Source: Euphorbia lathyris (Eukaryota > Streptophyta > Magnoliopsida > Malpighiales > Euphorbiaceae). From it: a stretch of DNA of 64,000 bases. A program made the translations under genes and the position numbers. The notes beneath the pieces are model-generated. The model was not told where the DNA came from and did not search any database. It saw nothing but the letters and a program-made list of their open reading frames with translations. The stretch is from the NCBI RefSeq assembly GCF_963576675.1, contig NC_088913.1, forward strand, positions 18,798,001 to 18,862,000. The letters are read 5' to 3'. Shown in pieces: positions 1 to 12,400 of this stretch (the stretch's first letter is position 1; every line of letters begins with the position of its first letter).

Positions 1-1203
1 TTGTGTGCATATGCTAGTTTCATGAATTTTAAATTATATCAAATGGATGTTAAAAGTGCATTTCTTAATGGTTTTATAAACGAAGAGGTATATGTTAATC
101 AACCTCCTAGTTTTGAAGATCCAAAATTTCCAAACCACGTTTATAAACTCAAGAAGGCCTTATATGGCCTGAAGCAAGCTCCAAGAGCTTGGTATGAAAG
201 GTTGACCAACTTCTTGCTGACCAGGAATTATGTCAGAGGAAAAGCTGACACAACCTTGTTCATTAAGAAAAAAGGGTAAACATTACTTGCACAAATCTAT
301 GTAGATGACATAATATTTGGTTCTACTGACGAATCCTTGTGTCAAGAGTTTAGCAAACAGATGCAGACTGAGTTCGAAATGTCTATGATGGGAGAACTCA
401 GCTTCTTCCTTGGACTTCAGATCAAGCAAGGTAAGAACGACATCTTCATTAGTCAATCCAAGTACACCAAGGAGATGTTAAAGAAATTTGATATGGAAGA
501 TTGTAAGCCCATATCAACCCCTATGGGTACTGATACTGTCCTATGCAAAGATGAGAAAAGTAAGTCAATAGATAGTAAACTTTATCGAGGTATGATAGGC
601 TCCTTACTTTATCTCACTGCTAGTAGACCTGACCCAAGGGAATCTCACTTAATTGCTGTAAAAAGAAGTTTTAGATATTTGCAGAGCTCAGTTGATGCAG
701 GTTTGTGGTATCCAGCCTTAAATGACTTCACACTCATAGGGTACACTGATGCTGACTATGGACGGGATAAGCTAGAACGTAAGAGTACTTCAGGAGGATG
801 CCATTTCCTTGGAAGCTGTCTAGTATCTTGGTTCAACAAGAAGCAGCCATCAGTTGCTCTGTCTACAACTGAAGCTGAGTACATTGCTACTGGAAGCTGT
901 GTAGCTCAAGTCCTATGGATAAAGCAACAGCTTGAGGATTATGGAGTAAGAACTGAGACAATAGAGATCAAATGTGACAACAAGAGTGCCATTGATCTAT
1001 CCAAGAATCCTATCCAACACAGCAGGATGAAGCATGTCAGCATAAGGTATCACTTCATTAGAGATCACGTACTAAAGGGTGAGATCAAGCTAACCTATGT
1101 TCCAACAAATGAACAGCTTGCAGATATCTTCACCAAGCCTTTGGCTCGTGAGCAATTTAACATACTAAGGGAAGCAATCGGTATGTCTAATCCTCTTCAA
1201 TAA
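1..1203 (+). pseudogene. Copia pol 3' part (RT + RNase H), SIRE/Maximus-like
   Basis: This is the C-terminal part of a Ty1/copia polyprotein, cut by the left window edge. Visible RT blocks are [11 protein letters not shown] and [11 protein letters not shown], then YVDDIIFGST across the active site. RNase H follows, with YTDADYG, ALSTTEAEYIA, CDNKSAIDLSKNP and LADIFTKPL. One frame runs throughout but is broken by TAA at 277-279, just before the YVDD block; a CAA-to-TAA change would explain it. The segment TASRPD is joined directly to PRESHL, about 14 residues shorter than related elements, so an in-frame deletion lies near 633-640. The element would have reverse-transcribed its RNA in virus-like particles but is now defective. 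The env-like ORF downstream places it in the SIRE/Maximus lineage. Confidence 0.93.
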
Positions 1204-1748
1204 TTCTAAATATTTGAATAAATGTTGAGTGATTACCATGCTGACTGATATCAATCTAGTAACTACTGCACATTGAGCTTAATAGTCTATGCTGAGTAGA
1301 TACAAATGTTGAGTAAAATATTCTGTGCTGAGTAGATAAACATATTGAGTAATCATCTTATGCTGAGTAGATGTACATGCTGTGTGATTAACGTATGTTG
1401 AGTTACTAAGAGATAGGAAATCCATCTACGTAGAATTAAATACTCAGTATCATAAACGACTCATATTCTGGCAAACTGAGTAAAAGCCCACTTGCACCGA
1501 TAAACAATGACACGTGTAACAAATCATACCTAGAAAAACGCAAGTAATATTGAATACCCATGCGCCGAACCTATCATAAATGGTAGAATCTTTGTCGATT
1601 AAAGTCTCAAGATGAAAACGGCTAGTTCATTAATGACTCAAAACTCTATAAGTAGTGGAAGGATCCCCACTCATTACTCTTTACGCTTAAAATCTTCTGA
1701 AATCGAATTCTTCTCTCTCCCTAAACCTTAAAACCTTCATCTGTAACA
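1204..1748 (+). repeat. Spacer between pol and third ORF with TGCTGAGTAGAT-type repeats
   Basis: No gene. Between about 1220 and 1410 the core TGTTGAGT or TGCTGAGTAGAT recurs at least six times at irregular spacing. The core GCTGAG or its complement CTCAGC is also frequent in the env-like ORF and the 3' LTR, so it is an element-wide word. The part just before 1749 looks like a leader: a CT-rich tract (about 1700-1730) and then the ATG. Confidence 0.6.
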
Positions 1749-4215
1749 ATGGCTTCCGGCAAAAACGAAATCCCTAACGTCACCACTCAGCTTGGCCAAA
1801 CATCTGGCAAACCCACTCAAGCTGACACCGCCGGTTCATCTAAACCAGTAGAAAGGAACATGATCAAGGTCCATAAGAAGGTGAACAACTTGGAGGTTCT
1901 GAAATGCAGATGGTTCTCTCCAGGATTCGTCACTTTTGAGAAACCGTTCTGTGACTGGATCGAGAAGAACAAATGGACCGGTCTCTTCTCACTCGCCGAA
2001 AAAACATACCCTAGACTGGTCAGGGAGTTTTATTCCAACATGTTTGTTGATGAAGAGGATGTTGACTATTTGGAGACTACAGTCAAAGGTCAGAAAATCA
2101 CCATAACCCCTGCCTATCTAGCTACTTTGCTAGATTTACCAGACGAAGGAATATAATTTAGGACAACAAAAGAGAAGGTACCAAAGGAAAAGCTTGACAA
2201 GATCAAGGGGTTCTATAAACCCAAGAATCATAAAGGTGAAATACCCAGCACGTGTATGGGGTAAGACCAGAAGATGGCACACTACATACTGACCAACTTC
2301 ATATTCCCCAAACTCAACTCAGCCTCATCCGCTTCCAACTTTGAGCAGTGCTTCATATGGCACATGCTGACCTACACTCCTCTCAACCTTCCAGTCTTTC
2401 TAGTTGGAGCTCTTCAACGAGGAGGTAAGAAACTTCGATTGGGCTCTCTAATCACAAAAATTCTGGAGGATAAACAGATTGAGACCGTGAATGAAACAGA
2501 CAGTTTGGGAAGCAAAATCACTGCAGCTCTGCTGGTTGGATTATTATACAATCAACCATTGAAAGGATATGAAGAAATTGAAGATGTTGAGGAAAATGAT
2601 GAAGCTGAACAGGAAGAGGTGCCTGAAAATGAGCCTGAGAAAGAAGTGGAGGCTCCTGCTGAGTCCCCTAAGGAAAAAAAGAAGAAGAAGAGAAAGGCCA
2701 TTGAAACATGCTCCAAAGACATCAATGCTATCCCAAAGAAAGTGAGACTAGTGTCTCAAGAAAAAGTTAAAGCTGGCCAGGCTAAGGAGAAAGCTGAGTC
2801 GGCAGAGAAGAGAAAGAGGCCAGAAGAGCCCGAGGATGAAGAAGAAACCCCAGAATCCCCTTTGATGAAAAGGAAGAAGGTTAATACCTTAAAGACAGTT
2901 GAAGCTGATCTCCTAGATTGGGTTGTATCTTCCAAAGGTCATGGAACTGACCTAGAAAGGGATGATGAGCAAGAAACTCATGTTGAGGAAGAAGTCAATA
3001 CCGAGCAGGAACAACCTACTAATGATGAGCAACATCAGGATGATGCTGAGTGAAGAATTGAGGAAGAAGATAATGTTGCTGTTGAGGATCATATTGAGCA
3101 ACATGAGAATCCAACTGTGGTAGAAGAGACAGTTGATACTGATGAGGAGGATATTCATGCTGACCCATCTCCTCCTAAAGAAACAAGGTTCAAGCGACTC
3201 AAGAAGAAAGCACAAAAGCAAATTGATCTTCTGGATGATTCCCCTCCTCAAGATATTGATGCTGAACTCTCCAAAATTCAGTTCAAATATTTCTCTCATG
3301 ATGCTGAGCCTGAGTCTCCTCCAACGGATCTTGTGTAAAACCAAGCCTCTGTTACTCATATTGAGGAACAAGCCAAGACTCCGGAGAATCCAAAAACTGC
3401 TCAAGATGGAACAAATCCTACTTCAACTTCACCCACTCAGGATGAGCAGGTCAACATGACTAACCAAACTCCACCTCTAACACAGCATGTTGATAAATCA
3501 GTTCCTGAAGCCACTCTGCAAGATGATCAATCTGGCAAACAGCCAACTCCACCTCCATCAAGCTCAATTCCAGCCTCTGAGTCAAATGCTGCTCAATTCC
3601 AATATTTTAATGCTACTGAGTCAGGACGAAGCATCATTGCCTCTGCTCAGTCCTTGCTTCAAGAATTGAACCCTCATCAAGCTAATGCTACTAGATCTTC
3701 TCATGCTGAGTCCTCTCAACTGTCTGGTATCACTCAGCTTCTTAATGAACTTAGAGGACTCAAGGATCTAGTAAGTGTTATGACCACAGTTCAGACTCAG
3801 CAACCCAGGCAAGACCAAATAGCAAAGCTGACTGAATTGGTACTCACCATGGTAAACCATCTAAACTCGCTTGAAGGCAAAATCCAACAACCGTCGGAAG
3901 TTCATCCAGGGTATGCAACTTCCACTGAACTTCAAGCCTATTTTGCTAAGTTAACTGTAGAACTGTCAAAATCAAGCGCACCTGGCAATACTGAGTATGC
4001 CACATCTGCTGAACTCCAAGAATGCTTTACCAAGTTCAATGCTGAGCTGACCTATACGCGTGAGTTAGTCTCCTCTTCCTCTCAGTGTATAATTGACCAA
4101 CTGAGTGAAGCAGTAAGTCTACTCAATGTCAACAAAGCACAGATGGATGTTGATCCAGTCTCCAATGGTCAACTCTTGAGCTTTTCCCAAGCAATTACGA
4201 AGGCAATGCGCATCA
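1749..4215 (+). pseudogene. Env-like third ORF of the Copia element (5' part)
   Basis: This long ORF lies downstream of pol. The N-terminal part (KWTGLFSLAEKTYPRLVREF, then ITPAYLATLLDLPD) matches what I recognise as the 'putative plant transposon protein' domain found after pol in SIRE/Maximus-type Copia elements. The middle is acidic and lysine-rich (EEVPENEPEKE; KKKKKRK near 2678-2695). The C-terminal part is Gln/Ser-rich and probably coiled-coil. One frame persists for almost 2.5 kb with only nonsense breaks: TAA 2154, TAA 2262, TGA 3051 and TAA 3336. Frame 3 resumes after the inserted solo LTR. The role of such ORFs is unproven; 'envelope-like' is a name by position. The last residues of the naive ORF (to 4240) are LTR-derived. 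Confidence 0.82.
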
Positions 4216-6294
4216 TGAAGGAAATTAAGGCTAAGGTATAGCAGCGGAAATATAAAAATTTTAGCCTACTTCCTTTTAACCATAGGATCCGTCAATCGTT
4301 ATTTCATATAAAGAGGGATAAGAAGAAATACCTTTCGATGATCAATCTACCTTTGCAAACGAAGTGCCCACAACTTCAAAGGAGATGTAAACTGTTTACC
4401 AATCTGCCCCTATCCGAAACAGACCTTCCAGACCTCCGAACGACAATCCCTTCGGTGAACACGTGGAAGAATATGTCTAGAAGCTACTGTCCAAATATCG
4501 CGACGATCCGACGGTTCAATCTCCGGAAATCCTTGCAATAGTGAACTGACCTGATGTAGGCGAAGAAAAACGAATTTCTCCCTTTTGATTGTTTTTCCTT
4601 CTTTCGTGAACACGGTGAGATTAAGTTAGAATCAACCCTTATGAGATGCAGCCAAAATAGTTTGCCTCTAATAAACCAACACAAGATCAAAGAGAAAGAG
4701 GGATGAATAAGATTAATCAATCGATGGAATGCCGTATGAATTCTTGTTCACGAACTTGGGAATAGAATTCTTTTCTCTCTCTCTTAGCAATTTCGAAAAT
4801 CACAAGTGGGGAGGGATATAGGCTTAGGGCTTGGTCGAAATTCACATGGGGAGGGGTATATATATTAGCTTGTATCTAAACCCTAGTTAGATAGGAATAG
4901 GTTACTTAATAGGAATCCAATTCGGAAAAGGATTCGTAATTATTATCTCACTATATATCTAATATATTTAGGATAATAATAATTAACCTAATTGGATAAT
5001 AATAGGAGAATATTAATCTAATTAAAACTCCTAATTATATTATCTCTTAATTAATTTAATTCATAATCCTAATCTAATTAGGATTAATGGAATAAAATTA
5101 ATTCCTTACTAACATATATAAATTTCGGCCCCCTCCTAGTATTTGGGCCTTACTGGGCTTAATTGGGCTTCCATCTATTAACCATATCCATCTCTCTTTT
5201 GGTTCCAAGTCTTATGTGTGATCCATTAGGTCCTTACTACTTCTGGCCGTATGCAACCTATTAAATTAATTTCTTCAAGAATTATATTTAATCCCTTGCA
5301 TAACGGAATGATGTGCAGAGTATGTTATTGGCAAGTCCGTAATCATTCCCCCAGAGTTCGTTAAGAAGACAGGTTGATTCTGTCGTTAACCCTTCCGTAT
5401 TAGTTACAGTATAATACGATCCTTTATCAACTACATCCTTGAACTGAATCTTATGACTATGGGTAATGTCAAGTCACATATAGCGAGACGTTCGTTTTAC
5501 TTGTTATTGGCCGAGTCAACTCAAAAAGATAGGTTAAGTGAAATCCGTATTTCTACTCTTAAGCTATCACCTTGCAAGGGTTTAGAGTCGAGTCTTCCAC
5601 AAGCGATCCTTGGATGTATCTCCCATTAATCGGGAGTGATAAATTCTCAATCCAATGTATAACTACCCTGAAATTACTTTCTGTGACACCCAACCTTTAC
5701 AGTTCACACCCCAGAGTCATCTCTGTTAAGGATCGTGGGACCACAGGATTAAAGTCTCACATTCAGTAATTCAGGATGACCAATTAACATTCCTTTGAGT
5801 CTGAGGATTAGTTATACCTATTAATACCAATGAGATGAACAGTTGACAAGGATGAATCTACCCATCCTGTTATCTCACGTCGGATCCCCAATCCTAATGA
5901 ACAACGTTTCACCGGATCTATGTAACTGTCCAGATATCTATATATGTGAAGCTTGTGAGATCAGATTTCTGTCGGAAAGAAGACATTGTTACATATAAGT
6001 CTCAACTGTGATATATCAATCCTAAATATATCACTTGACTTGGGGTGGTTTTAAGTTTATTAGTTTATTATAAAGTTTTGTCTCACTTCATGCTTGTATG
6101 AACACTTTATAATCACTTTAAACAAACTTACAGATTTCCTTTTATTAGACTTTATTTAGTGCTTAAAAGGGATTGCCTTTATATAGTTATAAAACATATA
6201 TCTCATTAAAACAAATGATATAAAGAACAATTCATTTACAATAAGTTTGTATCCTGCAACAATTGACTATAGGACACAAAACCCTAACACATCA
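4211..6294 (-). mobile_element. Solo LTR, 2,074 bp, with TSD CATCA
   Basis: The LTR spans 4216-6289. Its plus-strand ends are TGAAGGAAATTAAGG and CAAAACCCTAACA, flanked by the 5-bp direct repeats CATCA at 4211-4215 and 6290-6294. On the minus strand it begins TGTTAGGGTTTTGTG. A TATATATA box lies near 4855-4868 (minus orientation). No internal domain, PBS or PPT is present, so it is a solo LTR left by LTR-LTR recombination. It interrupts the env-like ORF; removing it with one TSD copy restores the flanking frame. The sequence at 8822-9425 is the inverted 3' end of the same family. Confidence 0.9.
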
Positions 6295-6644
6295 ACAATG
6301 CTCAGCGCATGTTTTATGACTCTGCCTTGCTAAAGATGTACCACCAATCTTTTGGTCAGCTCACCAGCGCGCTCACCTGGCTTAGCAAATCCTATGAATG
6401 CCTACTCAGCATGATTAGCAGCTCTCTCCGAGTTCCTCGCCATGTCCAAGATGACAGTGTTCCTATAATTGATGGCTTGCGAGAAAGTACTAAGAGGCTC
6501 CAGCGTTACTCAAATTACCTCTCCACTCATGCTCGCAACGATACCTTCCTTTATAAACCCGATGATGGCAAAACGGGGGAGACAAGCCAAGAAGGAACTC
6601 AGCTTGCAGGTAATGCCTCAGGAAGTAAGGATAAAGGCAAATGA
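6295..6644 (+). pseudogene. Env-like third ORF (3' part after the inserted LTR)
   Basis: Continuation of the ORF that starts at 1749, in the same frame, immediately after the TSD of the solo LTR. It encodes a helical segment (SFGQLTSALTWLSKSYECLL) and a hydrophilic tail ending in GSKDKGK before TGA. The natural junction reads across CATCA without loss of bases, so the insertion alone split this ORF. Confidence 0.72.
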
Positions 6645-7134
6645 GTATATCAAGCTGACCATCTGAAGGAAAAGAAGAAGAAGAACTAGATATAGTCCAG
6701 TCAATGTTTAGAACCTAGCATAGAATCTTTCCTCATATATGTCTTTGCTTTATCCAATTGCTTTATCTATGATAAGTACCATTTTCTCAATCTGGTTGAT
6801 AAAGTTGAACAAACAAATTAAGAAGTAAAACATACTCAGTATACATTAACACCAAAATACTTATGTAATAAACTGAGTAGCAACATACTTCTAGTATTTT
6901 TGAAAACTGACTTAAATCAAATTAGCTCAGATCTTGAAAAATCTAACATTAAATTATTTAGTATACACAAATGTCTTAAGGATAATTCAATTAAATCTTG
7001 GAAGGTTTAGAATTAAGTTAAGACAATATGTGCAACCCTTACGGGGGAGTCATTTCAAAAATAAATCAATCATGGGGTAACTTATAACTGAGTTCCATAA
7101 TTATGTATTTTGCCAACATCAAAATGGGGGAGTT
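6645..7134 (+). promoter_or_regulatory. 3' untranslated stretch and polypurine tract of the Copia element
   Basis: 6645-7110 is AT-rich with no ORF. At 7121-7132 is a purine run, AAAATGGGGGAG, directly before the LTR that starts TGTTGA at 7135. This is the plus-strand primer (PPT) position typical of SIRE/Maximus Copia elements and fixes the start of the 3' LTR. Confidence 0.82.
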
Positions 7135-8063
7135 TGTTGAAACACCTTTCCACAAGATTTTGATTTGACAAAATCATCCATGATTAAGAGGCAATTAAAT
7201 TTAAATGCTTTGATTTAATTGTACTAATGTGTTTGTTCAATATTGAGTGCAAATATATATATAAAGTTAGACAGGACAAAAGTCAGCATAAGCCAACCTG
7301 AGTAAAACGGAACTCAGCATGAAAGAATAGAAGCTCAGTGGAGTAGAACTCAGTCTTAGAAGTCTTCTTCAAAGTTCCCAGAACGAAGCTGGTAAAATTA
7401 GAAGACTCCTTCAGAATTGTATAAACAGAACAGAGCTGACTAAGAAGGAACTCAGCATGGAAGTTGAACATTTGAAGATAACGAATGAAGCTGAGTGACA
7501 GTCAGGACAGCATGAAGGATCCGTTCACTAAAGGACAAAGTCTGCCAATCTTCTGCACCAATAATTGAAGCCTTGAAAATACACAGAAGATTAATTCCAA
7601 GAAACATGGGTCAATGGATTATTGGTAAAAGACAACTGGCACAAAAAGACAAGTCTGATGCAAGAAGACAAAACCTGACGCCTGAAGAAAACAGAGGAAG
7701 AGAATGGCAGAACAGTCTGAAGCTGACCTGAAGATGTTCCCTAAAAGAGCCGTTTTGGTGTTAACGGCTAAAACAATTCAAATGATCCATCTGCAGATTT
7801 CCATCTATAAAAGGACAATCAAGAACCTTGGATCATTGCCGAAGTATCAAAAGAAAAATACAAGAGAGAAAATCTTCAAAGCACTCAAATACAAAAAGAT
7901 CTTACACCGAATCTTCTATTCCTTATGTAAATGCTAGATTGATTGTTTTGTAATCATCTAAGGTGTTCTTTAGTTGAAAAAGAACAAGTTTGTGATCAAT
8001 AGAAATATTGAGAGTGTTGAACTAAGTACTTGGTTGTAAGTATTCAGTGGTAGAAAAATCTAA
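7135..8063 (+). repeat. 3' LTR of the SIRE-like Copia element (3' end truncated)
   Basis: It begins TGTTGAAACACC right after the PPT. It contains several AACTCAGC and GCTGAG words shared with the internal region, and a TATA box, CTATAAAAGG, at 7805-7814 that would drive transcription. No CA terminus or TSD is visible: near 8063 the sequence changes into LINE coding sequence. The small ORFs inside are not genes. Confidence 0.75.
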
Positions 8064-8821
8064 GTGTTGGGGTGGAACAATCTTATGTTGTTAATTAGGG
8101 AAGGAACCTTGTGTGGGGTGGAACGTCCACGCCCGCCGCCTGAGCCGAACTACAGGGTCATACGATGGATTGCCCCTCCGAATAGCTGGCTGAAAGTCAA
8201 CACGGATGGGGCCTCGGGTTTGAATGGACGGGCTGGGGATGGAGGTATATTCAGGAACAATCGTGGTTTTGTGCTTGGTTGTTTTGCAGTGCCCCTACCA
8301 AATTCGAGCGCTCATGTTGCAGAATTGCAAACAATTATCCTAGCGGTGAATGAGGCCTGTGAGAGGAATTGGAGAAATCTGTGGATTGAGTCAGACTCCA
8401 CCTACGCAGTTAATCTTCTTAAAAAGTTTTCCCGGGAGGTGCCTTGGAGAGTGCAGAGGGCCTGGTGCAGCTGTCTTCAGAAACTTTCCTATATGAATTG
8501 GAATGCTACCCATATTTTTAGGGAAGGAAACCAAGCAGCGGATCGACTTGCTAGCATCGGTCAGGATGCAGTTTCGCGGTTATGGTGGAACTCAGCTCTG
8601 GACTCTTGTCAGAGCTTTGTTTTTTATGATGTCTGTAATGTAGCTCACATTCGTTTTTTGTAGCTTTACTTTTCTTTACTTTCATTGTTTCTATTTTTTC
8701 CTCTCCCTATGTAATCTTTTTTCCTTTCTTAATAATATTCGGGTTGAGGGCTGTATCGGGGGTGCCAACCATAGTTGGGATGTCTGACCTGCCCTCGCGT
8801 CTCAACTTTTATAAAAAAAAA
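8064..8821 (+). pseudogene. 5'-truncated LINE: RNase H domain, 3' UTR and poly(A)
   Basis: The ORF at 8064-8663 encodes the plant LINE-type RNase H domain (RVT_3 type). Seen are WLKVNTDGAS (first catalytic Asp), AELQTIILAV (Glu), LWIESDSTYAV (Asp) and HIFREGNQAADRLA (His/Asp). It follows a short proline-rich linker. A 3' UTR of about 150 bp ends in a nine-A run at 8813-8821. RT and endonuclease are missing, as expected for 5' truncation during target-primed reverse transcription. No TSD is visible, because the left flank is SIRE LTR and the right flank is another LTR. Confidence 0.88.
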
Positions 8822-9425
8822 TTATGATTATAAATTAAATTAATTATAGGATAAATAAGTTAGGAGGTTTAATGAGATTAAATTGCTTTTATTATTATCC
8901 TATCAATAAGTTATTATTATCTTTATATTTAAATATCATTATAGATAATAACAATAAGAGTTTTATTGCGAATTAAATTCTTATTCAGTAACCTAATTAT
9001 AGGGTTTAGATGGAAGAGGCTATATATACCCCCTTATTGTAAATTTCGGCCATCCCTAGCTATCCCGGAGAGAGTGAATTTCGACCCCCTACTGTAGTGG
9101 ATCATCGTTCACCGCTTGCTTCCAATCAATTGATTTTCATCTCTTTCTTTTACTCATTGATCTTGTGTTGATTAATTAGAGGCAATCTACTCTGGTTGCT
9201 ATTATAGGTTGAGTTCTAACTTTGTTTGAATTGTGTTTTTGTTTTGTGCTCGTGAACTCGGAGTAAGAGTTGAGGGCACTTCGATTTCAACAGTAGATAG
9301 AATATCAAAAAGTATTTCCTTCTATCCCTCTTTATATGAAATAACGATTAACACATCTTGGTTAAAGGAAATAGGTTAAAAAAAATTTATATTTCCGCTG
9401 CCAAACGTTTGCCTATTTTCCTTCA
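8822..9425 (+). repeat. LTR fragment, same family as the solo LTR at 4216-6289
   Basis: Reverse-complement similarity to about 4216-5060 is clear. Shared landmarks are the TATA region (GGCTATATATACCCCC), CTTTATATGAAATAACGATT, TATTTCCGCTG and the terminal TTTTCCTTCA at 9425. Only the 3' third of the LTR remains; its 5' part is lost at the LINE junction. Confidence 0.85.
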
Positions 9426-9469
9426 AGGGGTATGTAGGATGCAGGAGAGAGAAAGAGAGAGGTGTGTGT

Positions 9470-12400
9470 CATTACAAGAAAATTTCTTTTTGGCAACAAC
9501 TTTTGGCAACAAGAAAAAATGTTGTTGCTAAAAATGAAGAACAACAACGATCTTTTTTGAGTTGTTACCTAAGATTGTTGATATAAATTTATTACCCTTC
9601 CCCTCCAAAAGATTCGGATGGTGGGGTTTGTGAAAAAAAAGCATCAACTTTGACAACAATAGTTTGGTTTCCATAAATGAAAGAATTTACATCTAGGAGG
9701 TTAAATGCTGATTTTCTTGTAGTTATTTAATATTATATTTCTATTTTAAAAGTCAATAAATATTACAAAATTAATATATTCTTAATATTAATAAATTTTA
9801 ACTATTATTGACATAGAAAATAAATTTCTTAATATTAATAAATTTCTGCAACCTTAGAAAATATATATTACAATGTTTTATGTGGCTTGTGACAGTTCAT
9901 AGTAATATATTTTTATGAAATTGTTGACTACTTCAAATCTAGAAGTTCTGCAAATTTGAACCCGTAAAACACATACAAAAGGTAGTAATATGGAATTAGT
10001 TGTATTCTTATTAATGTTGTTCATCTCTGAGTCTGAGCCTGAGCCTGAGCCGCCTGAACTTGTGTTTCCTTCAGGTAATTTTTCACATCATTGTCTGTTC
10101 TTCCAGGTAGATGGGAGGCTTTTAGAGACCATCTACTCAACATAACAAGTTCAACCACAGTTATTATTACTATTATGATCAAGTCAACCAGTGATTAATA
10201 ATTATTTTGTCAAACTAGAACTTCTTTGTGATGAGGACATCCTTCCTCTAAGCTTGAGCCCGGAGCTACGAGGCGGAACACGGGAGAATCCATCGAAGGA
10301 AGGCGAAAGCCAAGACAAACCAGAGAGCACGCTTGGCGTGCCTAGCAAGACGCGAGGCATGGCGAGTCCCATTTCCGAAGGAGTGTCAAGGAACTCAGGG
10401 ACGCGGGGCGTCCCAACTAGTACGCGGGGCACATGTAGCAGCTTCGAGCGAGAATCATCTCAGGAGGTCAAGTACGCGGGGCGTACGCCTAGGACGCCAT
10501 GCGTAGATTCCAACCCACAGAGCCACCAAGTTTAGGAGCTCCACTACGACGCCACGCGTAAGGAGCATCATCGAGCGTCCCCAAGTTTAGAGACGCAAAC
10601 ACGCGGGGCGTAACTCCTAGGGCACGGGGCGTACTCAACTGGAAGGATACTCTCCTCCAAGTTCTTACCAAGAGGGGACCATTGCTGTTGGTGTTTATTT
10701 ACTGTTTTACCACCAAACCCTTATTATTAAACTACCATGGACTCTTTCCTTTCCTATCCTACCCTTTACACATGTTTTACCCAAAACTCTATTCATGGGT
10801 TTTTAGTCTTTTCTTTTCTTAAATAGGGGAGTATTTAAACTCTCTTCTTTGTAATGTTTGGCAACTTTTTGATAATATTGATTTGAAAGCCTCCATTGGA
10901 GCACCAAGGTTCATCCTTGTGGGTTTATTCAACCTTCTAGTTAAGCTAGAGAAGTTTGTATTCTTTGTTGGTTTACGATTAAAACCTCCAGTCGATTTCA
11001 ATCTACATCACTTTGCAATATATTCATGTTTTGGTAAAATCAATTTGCTATATGATCTTATTTACATCAATTGATTTTGTTCCAATTTTGTTTCAAAAAT
11101 TACTTAATTTTTAGCATCTAAACAACACTAGTGATTTACATTGTTGCATTTTTTTTCTGCTCCCTGTTACTTGCTTTTTTTTAACCAAAACTTGAAATTT
11201 CCAGTAGCATGCTTGTTAATCGATATGGGATATAGAATCTTTTCCCTAGTAGTATGGTCTCAGTCGTGAGAGCCAAGCTAAGGGTTTTGAGGGTTACCAA
11301 CTCTTTTAAAATATATGGGAGGCGGTGACAATTTCAACCATCAAATTGACAAAGAGGTGTCTAGAGTTTTATTGATCAAATTTGAGAGTTTTAAAAATTG
11401 ATAATGTCAAATCATAAAGCTAATGTCCTAAGGTACCCTTTTAGAAATAATGCCTCTACTATGAGGTCAATATTGTCTTGCTGAAATTAATGTGTTGTTT
11501 TTCTCTTTTTGAAATTTCTACATCTAGCAATACATCAAGAAGCAGAATTGGATCTTCCTTCAAAGAAACCTTCAAAGAATAGGAGTCCAAATAAGAAAAA
11601 ATTATAGGTAAAACTTGTTATGATTTAGTTTTTATTTTCCATTTCCTTTTCAGTGTGATTCTATCATGTGCATCATTCATTTATTGACTCTTTCTCTAAT
11701 TTTATTTTCTTGTTACTATTTAAGGTGAACTTTCATAATGATGATGATGATAATGAAAATGAAAATGACCATACTTTAGAAGTCAAGTGTCAAAAGGGTT
11801 TCGTGCTTAAGAAAAATATATCACTATTTGTAATGCTAGTAATCTTGTGGCTATAATTTTTGTCGTATATCTTTTTGTTATCTCTGTAATTTTTTTTAAC
11901 TATGTGATGATAATACATTAAATTAATATAGTGTAAATTGTTATGAAGGGTTTTTCATCTATAAAAAAACATATATATTATATCGATGATCAATTATGGC
12001 TAAAGCTTTCTCCTACGGTTAGATTATATTCAAATTTTGTGTTTATTATATATATAAAACAATATAATATTTAATACATATATATAATATTAATAATAAT
12101 ATCATATATATATTTATTGCTATAACAAGTTGTTGTCAAAAATCAAATCTATTTGTAATTAAAAGTACTTATTTATGGAAACAATTTTAGTTCTAGAATA
12201 ATAATTTTGGCAACATACAAGTTGTAACCATTAACATTCAAAATGTATGGCAATAATATGGGTGGTTTCAAAAAATCAACATTTATGGGAACAACGAGAA
12301 TTGTTGCCAAACATAAATATATAGCTACGATATGCGTTGTTGTAAAAATGCAAATTATACAGCAACATAAAATGTTGTTTCAAAAAGTTGAAATAAATAG

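Noticed and set aside
1749..6644. A true viral envelope gene
   Set aside because: No signal peptide, transmembrane segment or glycoprotein pattern is visible. The name env-like rests on its position after pol in plant Copia elements.
10191..10671. ORFs in the GC-rich block of CACTA 1
   Set aside because: Mirror ORFs on both strands over repeated ACGCGGGGCGT motifs: a composition effect, with no domain.
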